The notes beneath the pieces were generated by a model. It made no database searches and was not told the origin of the DNA. It worked only from the letters and a program-made list of their open reading frames with translations. DNA of 64,000 nt from Plectrocnemia conspersa (Eukaryota; Arthropoda; Insecta; Trichoptera; Polycentropodidae), in contig VTFK01000277.1 of the NCBI GenBank assembly GCA_009617715.1, positions 124,001 through 188,000 on the forward strand, written 5' to 3'. A program made the position numbers and the translations under genes. Below, piece after piece: positions 1 through 13,007 of this stretch (positions within the stretch are counted from its first letter, which is position 1; every line of letters begins with the position of its first letter).

Positions 1-3000
1 GAGAAGGCGAGATCAAAATATATACACAACAACGGTGGTTTGAATATTTTTATCTATGAAGTAAAATTTTGCGATAAAACACTTTCATGTTTTAGAAATT
101 AATATGTATTAATATATCAATATTAATGTTGACACTATGTCTAAATAAATCTAGTTCTGGAGCAGTTCAGTGATCAACCGCTGAAAAGCTGTTAAGCACT
201 GCTAAAAAGCATTGTTCCATACTATCCTTGAAAAAGGCAAACTGTTTATGTAATCTAATTAGTCAATTACTACATGAAAAATAAGAATTTAATTGAAATA
301 TCTGATATTTAAAAAACAATATACAGTCTAGGTAACGTATTATAAAAAAAAATGATCAAGCGTTTTAGTGGCATTGTCTCACAATAATCACTAGCGACAG
401 ATGATCCACTTATTTATGGTCACAAAGTCATTATGGTTGACTACAACTTAAAATAACGTCCATCCAATTCAATACATAAGTAAACCAATGTGACTAAGAA
501 TCTCTATGCCCTCACTACAGACAAAAACAATACAGATCGTCTTCAATGAGACGCGTGGGAAGAGTTTGTTAATAGCAACCGAAAATAAGATTATTCATGG
601 CCCCTAACTCATTATGGCTGACCACCCCAAATTTCACCATCCCTAATGATAATACAATATTCCCTAATTATATTAGGTTCTAAACCTATTTTTTTAATTA
701 ACTTGCAAAACATTATTTGTCCTAATTAATATTTTTATTTGTTGAATATTTGGTTTTTAAAAAATCAAAAAATATTATAATATAAAAAAAAAAACAGATA
801 ATCATCAATGTTGGTCATCGTGTTTCGTACATTTATATATTGGAATAATTAATATCAGATCAATGTAATAAATACTAGTAAATTATAATTATAATGAATA
901 AAATAATCAGTTGTAAGAATAAAATCCTTAATATTTTGACACCAGTAAATAAAAAAACAAGACGTAAAATACTGATAAATTGGAATATCCGCATTATTTT
1001 CAATATACTGTATTGCAATAATATTGTACACCTTGATTTAGGCAGTTTATTAAGGTGTACAATAATCTACAAAATTCCCCATTTAGGAAATGATAAATAT
1101 TATTTTATTTAAAAAAACATTCATCTTGAAAACATCAAATTTCATATTTATTACAAACTAATTTGTTATAAAAATGCAAAAATTTTCTAAAAAAAAAAAA
1201 ATATTTTGCTATTTACAGCAAGAGTTTTCTTTATAAAATTAATGTTAATATTATCTTTTTTAACCATTTTATAAATTTTATGCAATAATATATGATAAAA
1301 TTGCTCTATACACTTTGATATGTGATATGACTTATTAATACTTTGTATAATAATAATATTAAGTCTTGATATAATTTACTGAATAATCAGTATCTTAAAA
1401 CAATAGCAGACTAAATGCATATATTCCTAATATGTATAGCGATATATCTTTATCACCCTTTTTATCATAGAACTGCTATGATATTGTCAAGCCCACTATC
1501 TTAAATTTTAAAATTGTTTTATTAGCAATATATAGCTATACATAGAACATCTTATGGTATAATATAATGTAACATCAAAATAAGCTACTAAATGAATACA
1601 TAAACAAATTATCAATATCATCAACAGCATAGACAGATTTATTTTTAAGAAGAGGTTAAAAAGATGAGATTCATTATTTTTATACAAATATATATATCAT
1701 TTTAAGTATATTTAACTTTACTAAAAATATAATTTTCTACATGAAAACGTTGTTTTAAAACAAACAAAATACTACAGGTTAACATGAGTTATCTCAAGAA
1801 GTACCACAAATATGTAAATTGTATTTCCATTATTGTTATAAGTAGTTAGAAGGTGTATATATATATATATTATTTGTGTTTAATCAAATTTATTAATATG
1901 TAAATGTTAGTATAAAATAAATTTTGGAAGTTCATAAAAATAATTTAAGATAAAAAATGGCGTTTGAGAAAATACTTTAAAATCCCTTCTAATCAATATT
2001 AGATTTCATCAGAACCAGACATATATGGGTGAATATTCTTCTCTGGTATTACTTAAATGATATCTTTTGTATTTTAATTTAACGAGGTTCGCTTGTGTGT
2101 GATCAAAAAAGTAGAAAGTGCTTTTGTCGTCTTGGCTGGTGCCATATTTGGATTTCGGCTTATTATCCCCAGGTTCCGTTTATGGAGTCGGTACGTTCGA
2201 TGTGAAAAATGCACCGCATATGTCGCCGGCTATTTATATGTGATGTAAGAATGTTAATAATACGATAAATCTTCAAAATGGCTCAAATTCATCATCGGAA
2301 GATTTTGGGAAACTCGGGAGAGTGTGTCGTTCGGTACATTTAATGAAAAATAAGTATATCATATGGAGCAACTTAACTTTGGAAGAAATAGTATTAGCAT
2401 AATAAATAATGAAACTATGTCTTTACAAAAATAAGCCGCCTGACCTGCACTTAAGGACAAATGCAATTTATATTTAAACTTGTCCTATACACAGACGAAT
2501 TAATATTTGTATTTGTAGCATAATTAAAAATTACGAGTAAAACTAATATGTACATATAATATACATATATAGCTAGTTAGTTATATTTATTCTTTAAAGT
2601 TAGTAAATAGTATAGTGTATTTCTAACAATAGTATAATTAAATTTATTTACTGTAATTATATTTTTTTTAAAATAAATTCCAACAGAAAAAAGATATCTA
2701 CAGTCGCAAGATGGCGACACAATATTAAATATCATAACGTTTTTTTTTTTGGTCGATAAAGCAGCGCGCTAGATTATCTACTTGTTCATTTTTCCCGTAA
2801 AAGTCCACATATTTGCAGTAGCATGTTTCATACAACACAAGCATTTCCTTTGTATGCAACGTGACTTTTCATTCTTCTCACTCCATTCATTAGCTGTTGC
2901 TCCGCGCGTAATCTTCTCAACAGTTACACAGTAATGAACTCCGAACCACTGACAACGTAATTTCTGTCGTAAAATCTAAAAAAGCGGTAATGTTCTAACG

Positions 3001-3152
3001 AAACTTTTATGACCTGGAACAAAAAAAAACTTTGCCAGGGTTCGAGTTAATGCGCGAAGCAACATTATGCTACAGAGCTTTACAAATGGTCAACCTTAAT
3101 GAACAATTTAAAAGCATGACTATAAAATATTAGCATATTATTTATGAATTAA
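1..3152. other. AT-rich stretch without recognisable genes
   Basis: The first 2 kb is simple AT-rich DNA with poly-A and poly-T runs and no credible frame. Two patches, about 2090-2345 and 2700-3060, are less AT-rich (for example TCGCCGGCTATTTATATGTG near 2220) and could be regulatory or old repeats. If the laminin gene runs below 25677 without another exon in the window, this is deep intron. Confidence 0.5.
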
Positions 3153-3755
3153 ATGTGGGGACCACACAGAGCCACTTTTGTAAAGGACCTCATTCTTGAA
3201 ACTCGCGTAATAACTGTGATCAAAAGTGATTATTTATTAATAGTGCGATCACACAACGACTCTCATTCACTCATAAATAACACGCAAAGATTCTCAGGTG
3301 CATTGAATGAATATTTATTTCTTTTGAAACGGTCACGGAAACAATATATCACCGGTACGGTAATGGCATCCAATGAGAGAAAAGCGTCACAGGCAGTCAG
3401 CTGGCAGATTTCAGCAGACATCCAAAGAGACTAGCAGACGCCTACCCGTCCACGGACAACATACTGTCATGGATGCTTACATCCTGAGAGGACCTCACCA
3501 TACGAGCACCGCACCAGAGAGGGATCGACTTTATCATACAAGTACCGTAGCAGAAAAGGATCAACTTCCGCTATACTCTTGCTATCACGCCACCTACAAC
3601 GACCTCTGAAGGTCTTCCACATAAAACATCCCTGCGCCAGCTTCTCCACCACCGTTCAGAGAAAACATCTCGGCATTCTTCTGTCGCAATATGTAATACA
3701 ATAAAATTTTCACTAGTTTCCACTGCGAATTCACACCCCTTAGAGTTACTAAACC
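3153..3755 (+). mobile_element. LTR-like repeat, copy A
   Basis: It begins TGTGGGGACCACACAG, matching the start of the solo LTR at 51371 (TTGTGGCGACCACACA) and the repeat at 60467 (TTTGGCAACCACACAC). Further in, ACTGTGATCAAAAGTGAT parallels the same zone of the other two copies. CATAAATAACACGCAA, GATTCTC, GAAACGGTC and GCCAGCTTCTCCACCACCG are shared with the 60-61 kb copy. The end is approximate: TAGAGTTAC near 3752 resembles the 51 kb LTR terminus. It contains a local tandem duplication of 36 bp (3499-3534 and 3535-3570). No target duplication is convincing, so it looks old. The short frames inside are incidental. Confidence 0.6.
3499..3570 (+). repeat. 36-bp tandem duplication inside LTR-like copy A
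   Basis: Two adjacent 36-bp units begin CATACGAGCACCG and CATACAAGTACCG and end GGGATCGACTTTAT and AGGATCAACTTCCG. Several substitutions separate them, so the duplication is not recent. Confidence 0.7.
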
Positions 3756-6700
3756 CAAAATAAGTAAATCTAAAATGAGTTTATCAACAAGTTCACATTT
3801 CATATCTAAATTTAAGTATAGGAAAAAATCAACACCAGCTGAATTATTTGATCACATACCTATACAATTTCAAAAGTCGTACGTGATTTTAAAAATAATA
3901 ATAATAATAACAGGTTGTCGTAAAGCCAAATATTTGCCCATTTTTCTATTTTTGAAATACACAAATCCTCACATATGTTCCAATTAAAATTCCAGTTTCC
4001 ATTTAAAACGTATCAAAAAAAGTATCAGAAATCTATTATGAAATATTATTTATAAATTCCAAGAATGAATTTGTATCACTATTTGAAGATCTATATGCTA
4101 AACATAATATTATGGGAAACTTTTCCACGAAAATCTTTACCGTGATGGACAAGTACGTCTTATCTTTAATATTTTCAATATTGTATTGTAATTTATAAAT
4201 TTACTAATATACAATATAACACCTTTCGTATGTCGAATTAGAATCGCTTTTAATCATATAATAATCGTCAATATATATAATTTTTCTTATATGTGTTTCT
4301 GTAAATTCTATGAATAGGAAATATTCTTTTTCAATCTTTTCTTTATGAACATATAGTACATACTCACATTCAAAGATAAATGCCGTTGATAGTATATTAG
4401 AAGAGGCGTGGCAAGTTCGTGACAAGAAGTCCGGGGTATAGTTATAATGCAATAAATTAATAAATTCATTACTGACAGGATCTAACCGATCAGCACACTA
4501 TACCTACGTGAAGATATGGATAATTTTTTATTATTGTTTTACAACAACTACCCACACCCAGTCATTATGATCGAGCTCCAACAATTGTTTTATTGCAACA
4601 GTGAAATTATAAGTCCATATGCGTGTGACGCCAGGAACAAGGAGAATTTAGTCGCAAGACAAATGGCGGAAACGAGGGGCGATGCTGCATTTTACATCCT
4701 CCGGGCAGTAAATTAGAGCTTGTGGAGACGATCACTCTTCCATGTTTACGACGACGGGCAAGGTAAGAGTGTTCAATCTTGGCAACATCGCTGAAAAAGC
4801 ATATTATTTACGCTAAAGGCTAGTTAAGAGCTTTTAGAAGCATCACGCGCACGAGCTTTTAAGCTCCGACAAAGATTCCGCAGATGGTCTTGCAGTAAAA
4901 AAATAGAAAATTAGCTATCACTTATCATTCAAAGAATAATACAAGGGATTTCTTCTAAAAAAAGCTGGTTATTCAGAGAAATCCGTAAGTATCATCAGTC
5001 AGTTTTTATGAAATAAGCTGAGTTATGATAATGAGAGAGTAAAAAAGCGCATGTAGCGCAAAAGCAATTTTTCCCATATTTTAAATCGAAAATCGCTGTT
5101 TATATTATATATTTAACATAAAATTTATTTACAATAATTTAAGTAATTGGAAAAGTCTGAATCATCACGTGATATTTATTATAAATAAATAAAATCTAAA
5201 ACAAAAATGTAAACATAAAATCAATGAAATTTTTATGATTTCGAGGTTAATTGACTAGCGATATGACACTAAAATTTTCTTTTCAGCGCAAATATACCAA
5301 CTGACTAGTTTTTATACATAAGTTTAACATGTGTCTAATGTTTTAAGTAGTCAACATTAAAAAATTTAATTTACTATGAAAATTCAACACAACAAATATC
5401 TGCCATTTATAGAGTTACTTATTATTAGAAAAAATGGAACTTTTGAACACACAGTTTATAGTAAAAATACACACAAATCGTTATTAGATTGCTAATTTCC
5501 AGCATCATTCTTCACAACCGAATTCTATAGCAACCTTTATATTTCATAAAGCAGAAAAACTTTCGGACAATAAACATAAATTTAAGGAATTTAAAAATAT
5601 CAAAGAAGCAATAAAATTAAAAAGCTTCTATTATATTCACAATAAAAAATGTAAAAAAAGTAGATATAAATGAAAAATTCAATTGTATTTCACATATACC
5701 GTACGTTCAAGATATTTAAAATGCCCCCCCCTACCTGCCCCCCCAAATGACGTTACTGGATAATACAAGGACAATATAATTAAAAATAGGAATGATTTTC
5801 TAAGAGAAAAATTTATTTAATGATTTGGTAACATTAAAATAAATATAATATACAAAGTAATAGATTATCGATTAAATGTAATATTTTTTTTTTTTTTTAC
5901 TTAATATAAAAACTAATAATTAAAGTTAAAACAGCATTACTACAAGCATATTTTATATAAAAATTTCATCTTCCGTAAAATCGCTTTCATTTTATTATAC
6001 TGACCATAAAGAAAAATGAGCGATTAGATCTTAAATACGGCTTTAAGAAGTATAAATTTTTCTCGGGTTCTACCGAAAAAAAATCAATTAAATGTCTGTT
6101 AAATAATATTTTATCACAAAATAACAATTTTGCTTTTTCAATAATAACCTGCATTATCGAATAATTTTTAGAGTTTTTAAAATATGCATAACACAATGCT
6201 ATGCGAATTACTAATGAATGGGGGCGACAAAAATGAAAATGTTTAATTTATTAATTTACGTTTTATTGATCAGGGGTGTATTTCTGAGAACGACAAAAGA
6301 AAATTTAAAGCAGATAAAGGAGTGACATTCGGCAAACATAAAAAATGCCGCTTTTAATACTTTCTAGGTATGTGATTTGCAACTGTTTGTCAGTCTAATT
6401 TGGCAATGGGAGGTGACGGGTGGCACAGATTGAGCCGCTGCAGTAGTTTGTTTTTATTGAAATATTGAAGTTATATGGTGCTTATAAAGTTTTACGGGGC
6501 GCAGGCCCGCAACCACGCGCGAACGCGCCGAAGGTTGTCAGTCACGCTAGTGTTAACAGTGTTACCAAGTCTCAAATAAGCCTGAATAAATACATATAAA
6601 TAGGCCCTACAAAAAATGGATAATAAATATAGATAAAAAGACAATTTTTTTAAAACAAAATAAAAGCACATAAAGTACCATGGATTGTGGACGGGCACAA

Positions 6701-6955
6701 ATAATTTTGGTATATTGAGTGAAAAACGACTATCGGTGCTGCGCAAGTATACAAAATTTATAATTTTTTTTCTAATTTTGTATGAACATTCGATCAATTA
6801 TTCGTATTTTCGTATAGTTGAAAATCGGACGAATAATTCGAATGATTGAATATTTGATTGAGAATCCTAATCGTGACGCATGCATAGATCACAATGCTTA
6901 AATGTATAAATAAATGATATATTATAGCAATAAAAAAATAGTAATATAAAAATAA
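3756..6955. other. AT-rich stretch, no gene recognised
   Basis: This stretch is mostly A/T runs. A GC-richer patch lies at about 4640-4770, a C-tract at about 5723-5747, and another GC-rich patch at about 6410-6560 (TTTTACGGGGCGCAGGCCCG). None has a reading frame or motif I recognise. Confidence 0.4.
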
Positions 6956-6959
6956 TTCT

Positions 6960-7080
6960 TTACAAAAGTGTTAAGGAGTTTAATTAATCTTCTAAGTTCT
7001 ATATCATCTCTGAAAGCGAGATTTAGAACATTTGTGGCTTTTAAAAAGCAATTAAAACGCTATTTGTATTGTCTTGTGAC
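6960..7080 (+). pseudogene. Possible LINE ORF2 C-terminal fragment
   Basis: One frame reads SSLKARFRTFVAFKKQLKRY then LYC. This resembles the FKxxLKxYL tail common at the C-terminus of jockey/CR1-type reverse transcriptase proteins. It lies 0.8 kb before the jockey-like relic at 7840-8450 but cannot be its tail in the same copy, because it is upstream. The match is short and could be chance. Confidence 0.3.
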
Positions 7081-7120
7081 ACAAAAATGTCATTAGGGTT
7101 CAAGCATTGTATTATTTTGA

Positions 7121-7839
7121 TGATCAGATTTAATGATAGCAGGTAATAATATCCTGTACTGAATTTTGATGTACCAATAGATTTTGATTGCGATAGATAA
7201 TAACGAGCAAGAGCACAATAAAAATAATTTATATGTACATATTCAATTTTTCTTCGAAAAGTTCCTCGTAAAATTTAATCTGCTGTTTATAATCATATCG
7301 TTAAAATTGATTTTTAATTATAAAAATGCAAATCTCATCATGATTTAACCGTCGATAAAGATCGGAAGCCTCATTATCAATATTCATAAAAAAAATAGTA
7401 TACTTATAAGAGAAAAACCTGTTCAGCTAAACGTACATTCATATGTATATGCAGTCGTATGTTTATTTATATATAAATATAAGACTCCATAGGTTTTCCG
7501 AATGTCATACTTAATATCAAAAATATGTCAGATACAATTTAGTAAAAACTGTAGCTTTCAAAAATCGCTTTCTAAATAAATCGTTTAAGTCATTTCCTAA
7601 GGAACACACAATGAAATTTACGATTTTTATATGCATTTATTCAGATGGAGGTACAACTTAAAATGAAAAATATATTACAGTAAAATAACTAATAACCATA
7701 AGTAAAATACGCAATAGTACATTAAATTATTGTCAAGAAGACACCGATTTATGATCTAATAATAGGCATAAAATTAATGAGCATCCTATTCTACTCAGTA
7801 ATTGGATTAAACTTCTTTCTAACCAAATGAAAGGTCCTA
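7121..7839. other. AT-rich stretch, nothing recognised
   Basis: I see no reading frames, inverted repeats or family motifs here beyond simple A/T runs. Confidence 0.4.
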
Positions 7840-8450
7840 AAATTTAAATTTTACTGAATCTAGAAAAAAACCAGACGATATTGCCTCTTACAGATCAATA
7901 AGTATCTAACTATTTATGTCAAAAATATTAGAACAAAAACTAATAAAAATATTAAATCCGATAAAATAAAAACCAAATCACTCACTAAGTCAGTGATTTA
8001 GCTTTAGCAATAAAAAAAAAACACTTAATATAATTAATACTTTAAAAATAAAAAATATTGTTCAATCGTATTTTTCGATATAATTTAGACTTTTGACAAA
8101 GTGGTGCACACTGGACTTCTCTTCAAAATTTAGAGACACAACATCTTATTAATAATCCAATCCTACCTAAGGGATCAAATTAAGATCAGATTTTCCTCAG
8201 ACAAACTAAACAAGAAATTTGCTTACGACTCTACAATAATAGCGTCAAATACTGACTCAAAAATAGCATCGAAGAGACTGCAAGATCATTTATCAGAAAT
8301 CTAAATTCAATCCTCTGAATGGCATATCAGTGTTAATAACACTAAATCAAGCCATGTTACATTTACGCTAAACAAAGATACTTGTTCTCTGATATTCCTT
8401 AACGGGAAATGAATACCACAAAAGTACTACCAACTAACATATATTAAAGT
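7840..8450 (+). pseudogene. Decayed jockey-like non-LTR reverse transcriptase
   Basis: Translated piecewise, this stretch gives KKPDDIASYRSISI near 7863-7905, which matches the KPxDxxSYRPISL motif of jockey-clade reverse transcriptases. FDK/VWHTGL-like residues follow near 8090-8120. Next come FAYDSTIIASNTDSKIASKR near 8218-8277 and LNGK/IPQKYY near 8400. The catalytic FADD box is present as FAYD, so the second position of the acidic pair has been lost. There are many stops and frameshifts, and the segment that should separate the DKVW and FADD motifs is shortened. The element encoded the enzyme for target-primed reverse transcription, but this copy is dead. Confidence 0.8.
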
Positions 8451-8754
8451 AATAAAATAATATAGAAATAATTTAACTAAGTTAAACATATTATAATTTT
8501 ATGATAATTATTTAGAGGAAGTCTATAACGGTAGACTTTCAACATGTTATTTTATTTTTTCCTTTTCCATGTGCCTAGTTTATGGAAGAATAAATTTATT
8601 TTAAGGATTGTCTATTGTTAAAATAAACAAATTGTATTTCAATAAAAATAAAAAAAATATTAAACTCATACTTATGTCTATTTATTAAATAAAATATTAA
8701 GGTCACGTGATATTGTATAAGAATATAAAAAAATAAAAAATCCCGATATCGCGT

Positions 8755-8852
8755 GTCGTTCTCGCCTCACTTTTTTCTTCTCTCTTATCAATGCGTCATT
8801 TTCTTGTTGTAAATGATCAATAAAGAGAAGAAGAAGAGAGTGAGACGTGACG
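8755..8852. repeat. Imperfect inverted repeat (hairpin)
   Basis: The left arm CGCCTCACTTTTTTCTTCTC and the right arm GAGAAGAAGAAGAGAGTGAG are imperfect reverse complements over about 40 bases, around a loop near CTTGTTGT. It may be a small foldback MITE. Further out, CCCGATATC occurs both at 8742 and at 8875. Confidence 0.6.
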
Positions 8853-9523
8853 TATCCATATCAACCTAACCTACCCCGATATCACACCACATCCGACTTA
8901 TCGGGATTAAAAGTGTTGTAAAAACGCTTTTTCGTTTTATGACTGTTAATGCTTTCGGCGGTGGAAAAGTCAACGTACTACACTCGATACTCAACGCGTG
9001 GGTTTTGTATTTAAATTTTTAATTATCTACTTTTAATAGCTCTTAAGCGTCGATTTCGTTGGTTAAATTGATTGCTGCTTAAGTATTTAACTCATCTATT
9101 GAATTTATATTAAAAACGTGATGATAAATTGATTGCTTCTTAAGTATTAAGCTGTCACCTGAATCCTATAAGATCAACTTTACCTTCGATACGATTTAGA
9201 AATTTCGTACCGCAGAAATACCAATATATATAAATTATGCGATAAAATTGTCATTTAAAAATATGTTACTTAAAATTTTGTTAATATAAAAATAACGCGT
9301 GAATTTTTTTTAATAGTATGTTAGCTAAAAACATAATTTAACAACATTTTATGATTTAATTTGCAAGTTGAACTGTGCTATTGGGTTATTAAATGTATGA
9401 AAATATTTTTTTGCTATCGACTATTTGCAGTTTTATATTTTAATTAATAATAAAAGTTTTGTCCACAAAGATTATATTAAAACAATATATAATCAAGTAT
9501 AATTTCACCCAAATAATGTATGT
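8853..9523. other. AT-rich stretch with a local ~60-bp duplication
   Basis: TAAATTGATTGCTGCTTAAG near 9064 and TAAATTGATTGCTTCTTAAG near 9127 are the cores of two neighbouring repeats about 60 bp apart. Nothing else is recognised. Confidence 0.5.
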
Positions 9524-9690
9524 ATCAGGCGCGTACGATGTGATACATTCCCTTTCGCTCGCTCGCGTGTTAAGTAACGAGAGTGAGTGAGAGATAATGG
9601 GGCGTGAGTTACATGCGTTCCGCACGCCCATTTTCGTCACTAACACGCGAGCGAGCGAAAGGGAATGTATCTCACCATACACGCCTGGTG
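9524..9690. mobile_element. Short high-GC MITE with ~50-bp terminal inverted repeats
   Basis: The left end runs through GATACATTCCCTTTCGCTCG, CTCGCGTGTTA. The right end is its reverse complement, CACGCGAGCGAGCGAAAGGG, AATGTATC. The outer parts also pair (CAGGCGCGTACGATG against CACCATACACGCCTG). An inner pair GGGCGTG/CACGCCC makes the whole 167-bp unit foldable. A diverged relative lies at about 45030-45100. There is no coding capacity, so movement would need a transposase from elsewhere. The target duplication is unclear. Confidence 0.75.
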
Positions 9691-11181
9691 TGTACATGTC
9701 ATTTTTAATTATATATACAATTGTTTATATAATATATATTAAATAATATTAGATAAATATGTACTACTATTCATAATATCAAAAAAAATGTATAAAATAT
9801 TTTTTAATTCCACAATGTTTAACAACGCGTTTATTGTTTAATAGTTAAAACCATTTAGTTTTAATATAACCATATATTATTAAATTATAATTACTAACCA
9901 TTTAACTGTTAAGCGCAGAATTGAAATTTATAATGAAACTAATTGAATTTTATAATGAAACTAATTGCCGCCGACGTTATACAACAATATACATTGCACG
10001 ATATACTGTAACAAATATATTTAATAAGCATTATATATCTAAATTTCCAAAGTATCTAAAAAATTGAAACTAGTGTTTTTATATAAATCTATAAAATTAT
10101 CTATATTTTTAAATCTTTCACTAGGTCAAGTTGCTTTTGATGACAATACACATTCACTGTAACATATATGTATATTGTTATTTAATTGCATTATTTATAT
10201 TAATAATGTTATTGTGATTATTATTATTCGTTCCTATCTTTAACACCAGTGAAATATAAGTATATTACTTAAAAATTCAAAAAATAAGCAACTCTCGTAA
10301 ACCCGCAGAATGATAAATCTTCATTATATATGACACTATCATTCCATCATTTTTTAATGTAAATGATTTACGAGTACCATATAAAGAACGTTAAAAATAA
10401 TTTAAAATAGGCATTTAGGCGTATTTTTTTCCGAGAAATAAACAAATATAAACCTTCTTTACGATATAATTATTTATATTTACTTCAATAGATTTATTTA
10501 TTTTTCAAAGCCGTAATTAATGAGGCTTTTTAAAGACATATTTATTGTATAGCGTGAATGGAATTCAGCCGTCGGAAGATGGAATTCTTCAACCGTCTGT
10601 CTCATCTCGAAAGACTGAACTCTTGCATGAAGCGTTCTGCTTAACAAGGACATAAATTATTAAGAAGATGTCTTTGTTTTTTGTGCGCTATCCTCATCTC
10701 TGTGTGACCACCAGCGGACGTTTTAATGACGTCTGTGGATGGTAAGTGACGCGTGGCCAAAGACGATGGGCACTTTGACACAGTGCAATTAGCCGCGAGT
10801 CAAAAAGTGCTGGGGGCGTGTGTGAATTTATTGGGTTAGAAAAAAGTGACGGTCCATTAACGTCGGGTTAAAAAAGCGAGTAGTGTTTAGTAATTGATAT
10901 GATTTTCTTAAATTTCTAAACAAATAAGAAACGCTGCAAAAATATTTTTGCAAAATAGATAACTCAGCTTGCAAATCCTTATTGAAAATATCAAAATCAT
11001 TAAAAATTTAATAATAACATTACACCATTAAACATCAGAAATAAAATAGCATAAGCTAATCAATAAAAATATGATATAATAGAAAATGCGTTTTTCACGT
11101 TCTATATGTTGACACAAAATTACACACATTAGAAAACGAATAAAAAAGACGCACGAGTGATTCTGAAAATTATTTACTGTA
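9691..11181. other. AT-rich stretch with one GC-richer block
   Basis: This is mainly A/T runs. A 21-bp direct duplication (AATTTATAATGAAACTAATT) lies near 9926-9966. The block at 10555-10870 is noticeably richer in GC (for example GTGACCACCAGCGGACGTTT) but has no credible frame. Confidence 0.4.
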
Positions 11182-12050
11182 AAGTACGCTCGGGATAAGG
11201 ATTCCGGTTTGTTAATGTGTGCGTGAACCGTGTGGCTCAAAACAATTTCGCTCAGAATATTTAATTTTTTTATTTTAAAAGAAAATATATGTTTATTTAA
11301 CATACATACATCTGAGCTAAGTTGGAAATTTCAACGGACAATTTAAAATATATTATATAATCGAAAAAACCAGACATTGATGTCATTAATTAAATATTTG
11401 CAAAATTCAAAATCTTTCACTAGTCAAAAAAATAATTAAGTCTTAAGCTATTTATTCTTCAAAAGCAAAAAGATATAAAATGGGGAAAGAAATTATTCGC
11501 AGATTGTTCAATGGTTCGACGACTCTATTAAATCATTAGAGTTCATTAAAAAAATTATCATTGGGGCAACGATAAGAATAATAACTTTTTTAAGCCTTAC
11601 AGAGAATAGTGTAAAAAAAAAACCACCAACGCACTGATTAATGGAAAAATAATTAAAATATTTTAATCCACGGGTAAGAGAACGAATAACTTACAGTGTA
11701 TATTTGAAGCCTTGAAATCAATTAACCCAGATATGCCCAAGAAATTTTGTTCTCTTAAAATTTCATTTATAAATAAAAAACAGTGGCACGAGTTTAGTGA
11801 CCTACCATGGGACAGTGGGCATACCTGGGTTAAGCCAATATCAACACAAAATTATTTAAAATAAATCACTAGAGAAGATCAAACTTTTGTGCCACACTGC
11901 ACTTTAATGAGGAATACCAGCGTTGATGAATCAGCGACTGTCCTTAAAAGAAAAAGCGAGACAACGAAGTACACGCTACATCGCTTCTCCTTCTCATATA
12001 CATGTACACGCACACAATAACAAACCGGCATCCTTATCCCGAGCGTACTC
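11182..12050. mobile_element. TA-flanked MITE, copy 1 (869 bp)
   Basis: The ends are inverted repeats: AAGTACGCTCGGGATAAGGA at the left and TCCTTATCCCGAGCGTACTC at the right, extending to about 40 bases with CCGGTTTGTTA and GTGTGCGTG. TA precedes the left end; the right flank is AA, probably a mutated duplication. The interior closely matches the copy at 27954-28815. There is no transposase frame. A TA target site and simple inverted repeats fit a non-autonomous Tc1/mariner-superfamily element. Confidence 0.85.
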
Positions 12051-13007
12051 AATTTAAATATTTTTTGTAAATTAGACTGCTTTAAAAACGTAATTAAAAA
12101 TGAAAATTAGTAACATTTAAATATACCGTCATACAATAATTTATGTTTACTTCAGATATTTCACAGTCAACCATTAAAATCATAATTTATGTCACACACT
12201 TTCAATCCTTTTCTTCGTTAATTCGCAACATCGAGGATTACTCAGATCCGACAAGATATATTATCCCTGCTCTCAATGAGCAATTATAAATTATGCACAT
12301 ATTTACATGCAAATGCATGCATGTGTAAGTAACATATTTATAATACTTCTTAACATACCTGTCTGTCCTCGCCTTTGCATGATTTAACCCGGCGTTCCTT
12401 CGAATCGATCGAATCGAATCGGGTTACACAATGGCCGTATTTATGGCCCCGTAAAATTAACGGGCGAGGGCAGCGTCACTTAAACGGTAAAGTCGGAAAT
12501 AGCCACAGGCGAAGGAAACAAACGGTAGCGCATATTTAAACCTTGAATAGAGGGAGCTTCTGCTATGTAAATCGTTGGCAAAAAAAGCTTTGGGTTCGGC
12601 GCCTGTAACACCTGGCAGTCGTTGAAATCTCCGGGCAATTAGTCCGGAGTCCGGAGCGATGTCCGGGTAATTTGTGACCGGTTTATCGACGCTTCGTTAA
12701 CACGGACCAACTAATTGCTCGGACGATATTAATCGAGCGTCGATCATTATTTATTAACGTGTGATGAGTTGTGACCTCAAAATGAAATATAGAATTTAAC
12801 CTGTTAGTTACCAGAAAGTTGTTTTACTGTGGATATTTTATAGTGAAATTTATCGACGATATATAAGTTATACTGATAATAAACTTTAATATAACAATAT
12901 ACCATGTGAGTAATACAAATTCTACTACTAAATACATTATTTATTTACAATAAAATAGATTATAATATTCCATCAATATATAGCCATATAATTACATTTT
13001 TTTTTCA
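12051..13007. other. Stretch with GC-rich block 12360-12780
   Basis: About 420 bp is clearly richer in GC than its surroundings (for example ATCTCCGGGCAATTAGTCCG near 12629), with tandem CGAATCGA-type motifs at 12400-12420 and no open frame of note. It could be a conserved intronic enhancer. I cannot test conservation here. Confidence 0.35.

Noticed and set aside
6541..6580. Shared TTGGTAACACTG motif with 39350-39370 in opposite orientation
   Set aside because: Too short and interrupted by an insertion; not distinguishable from chance.
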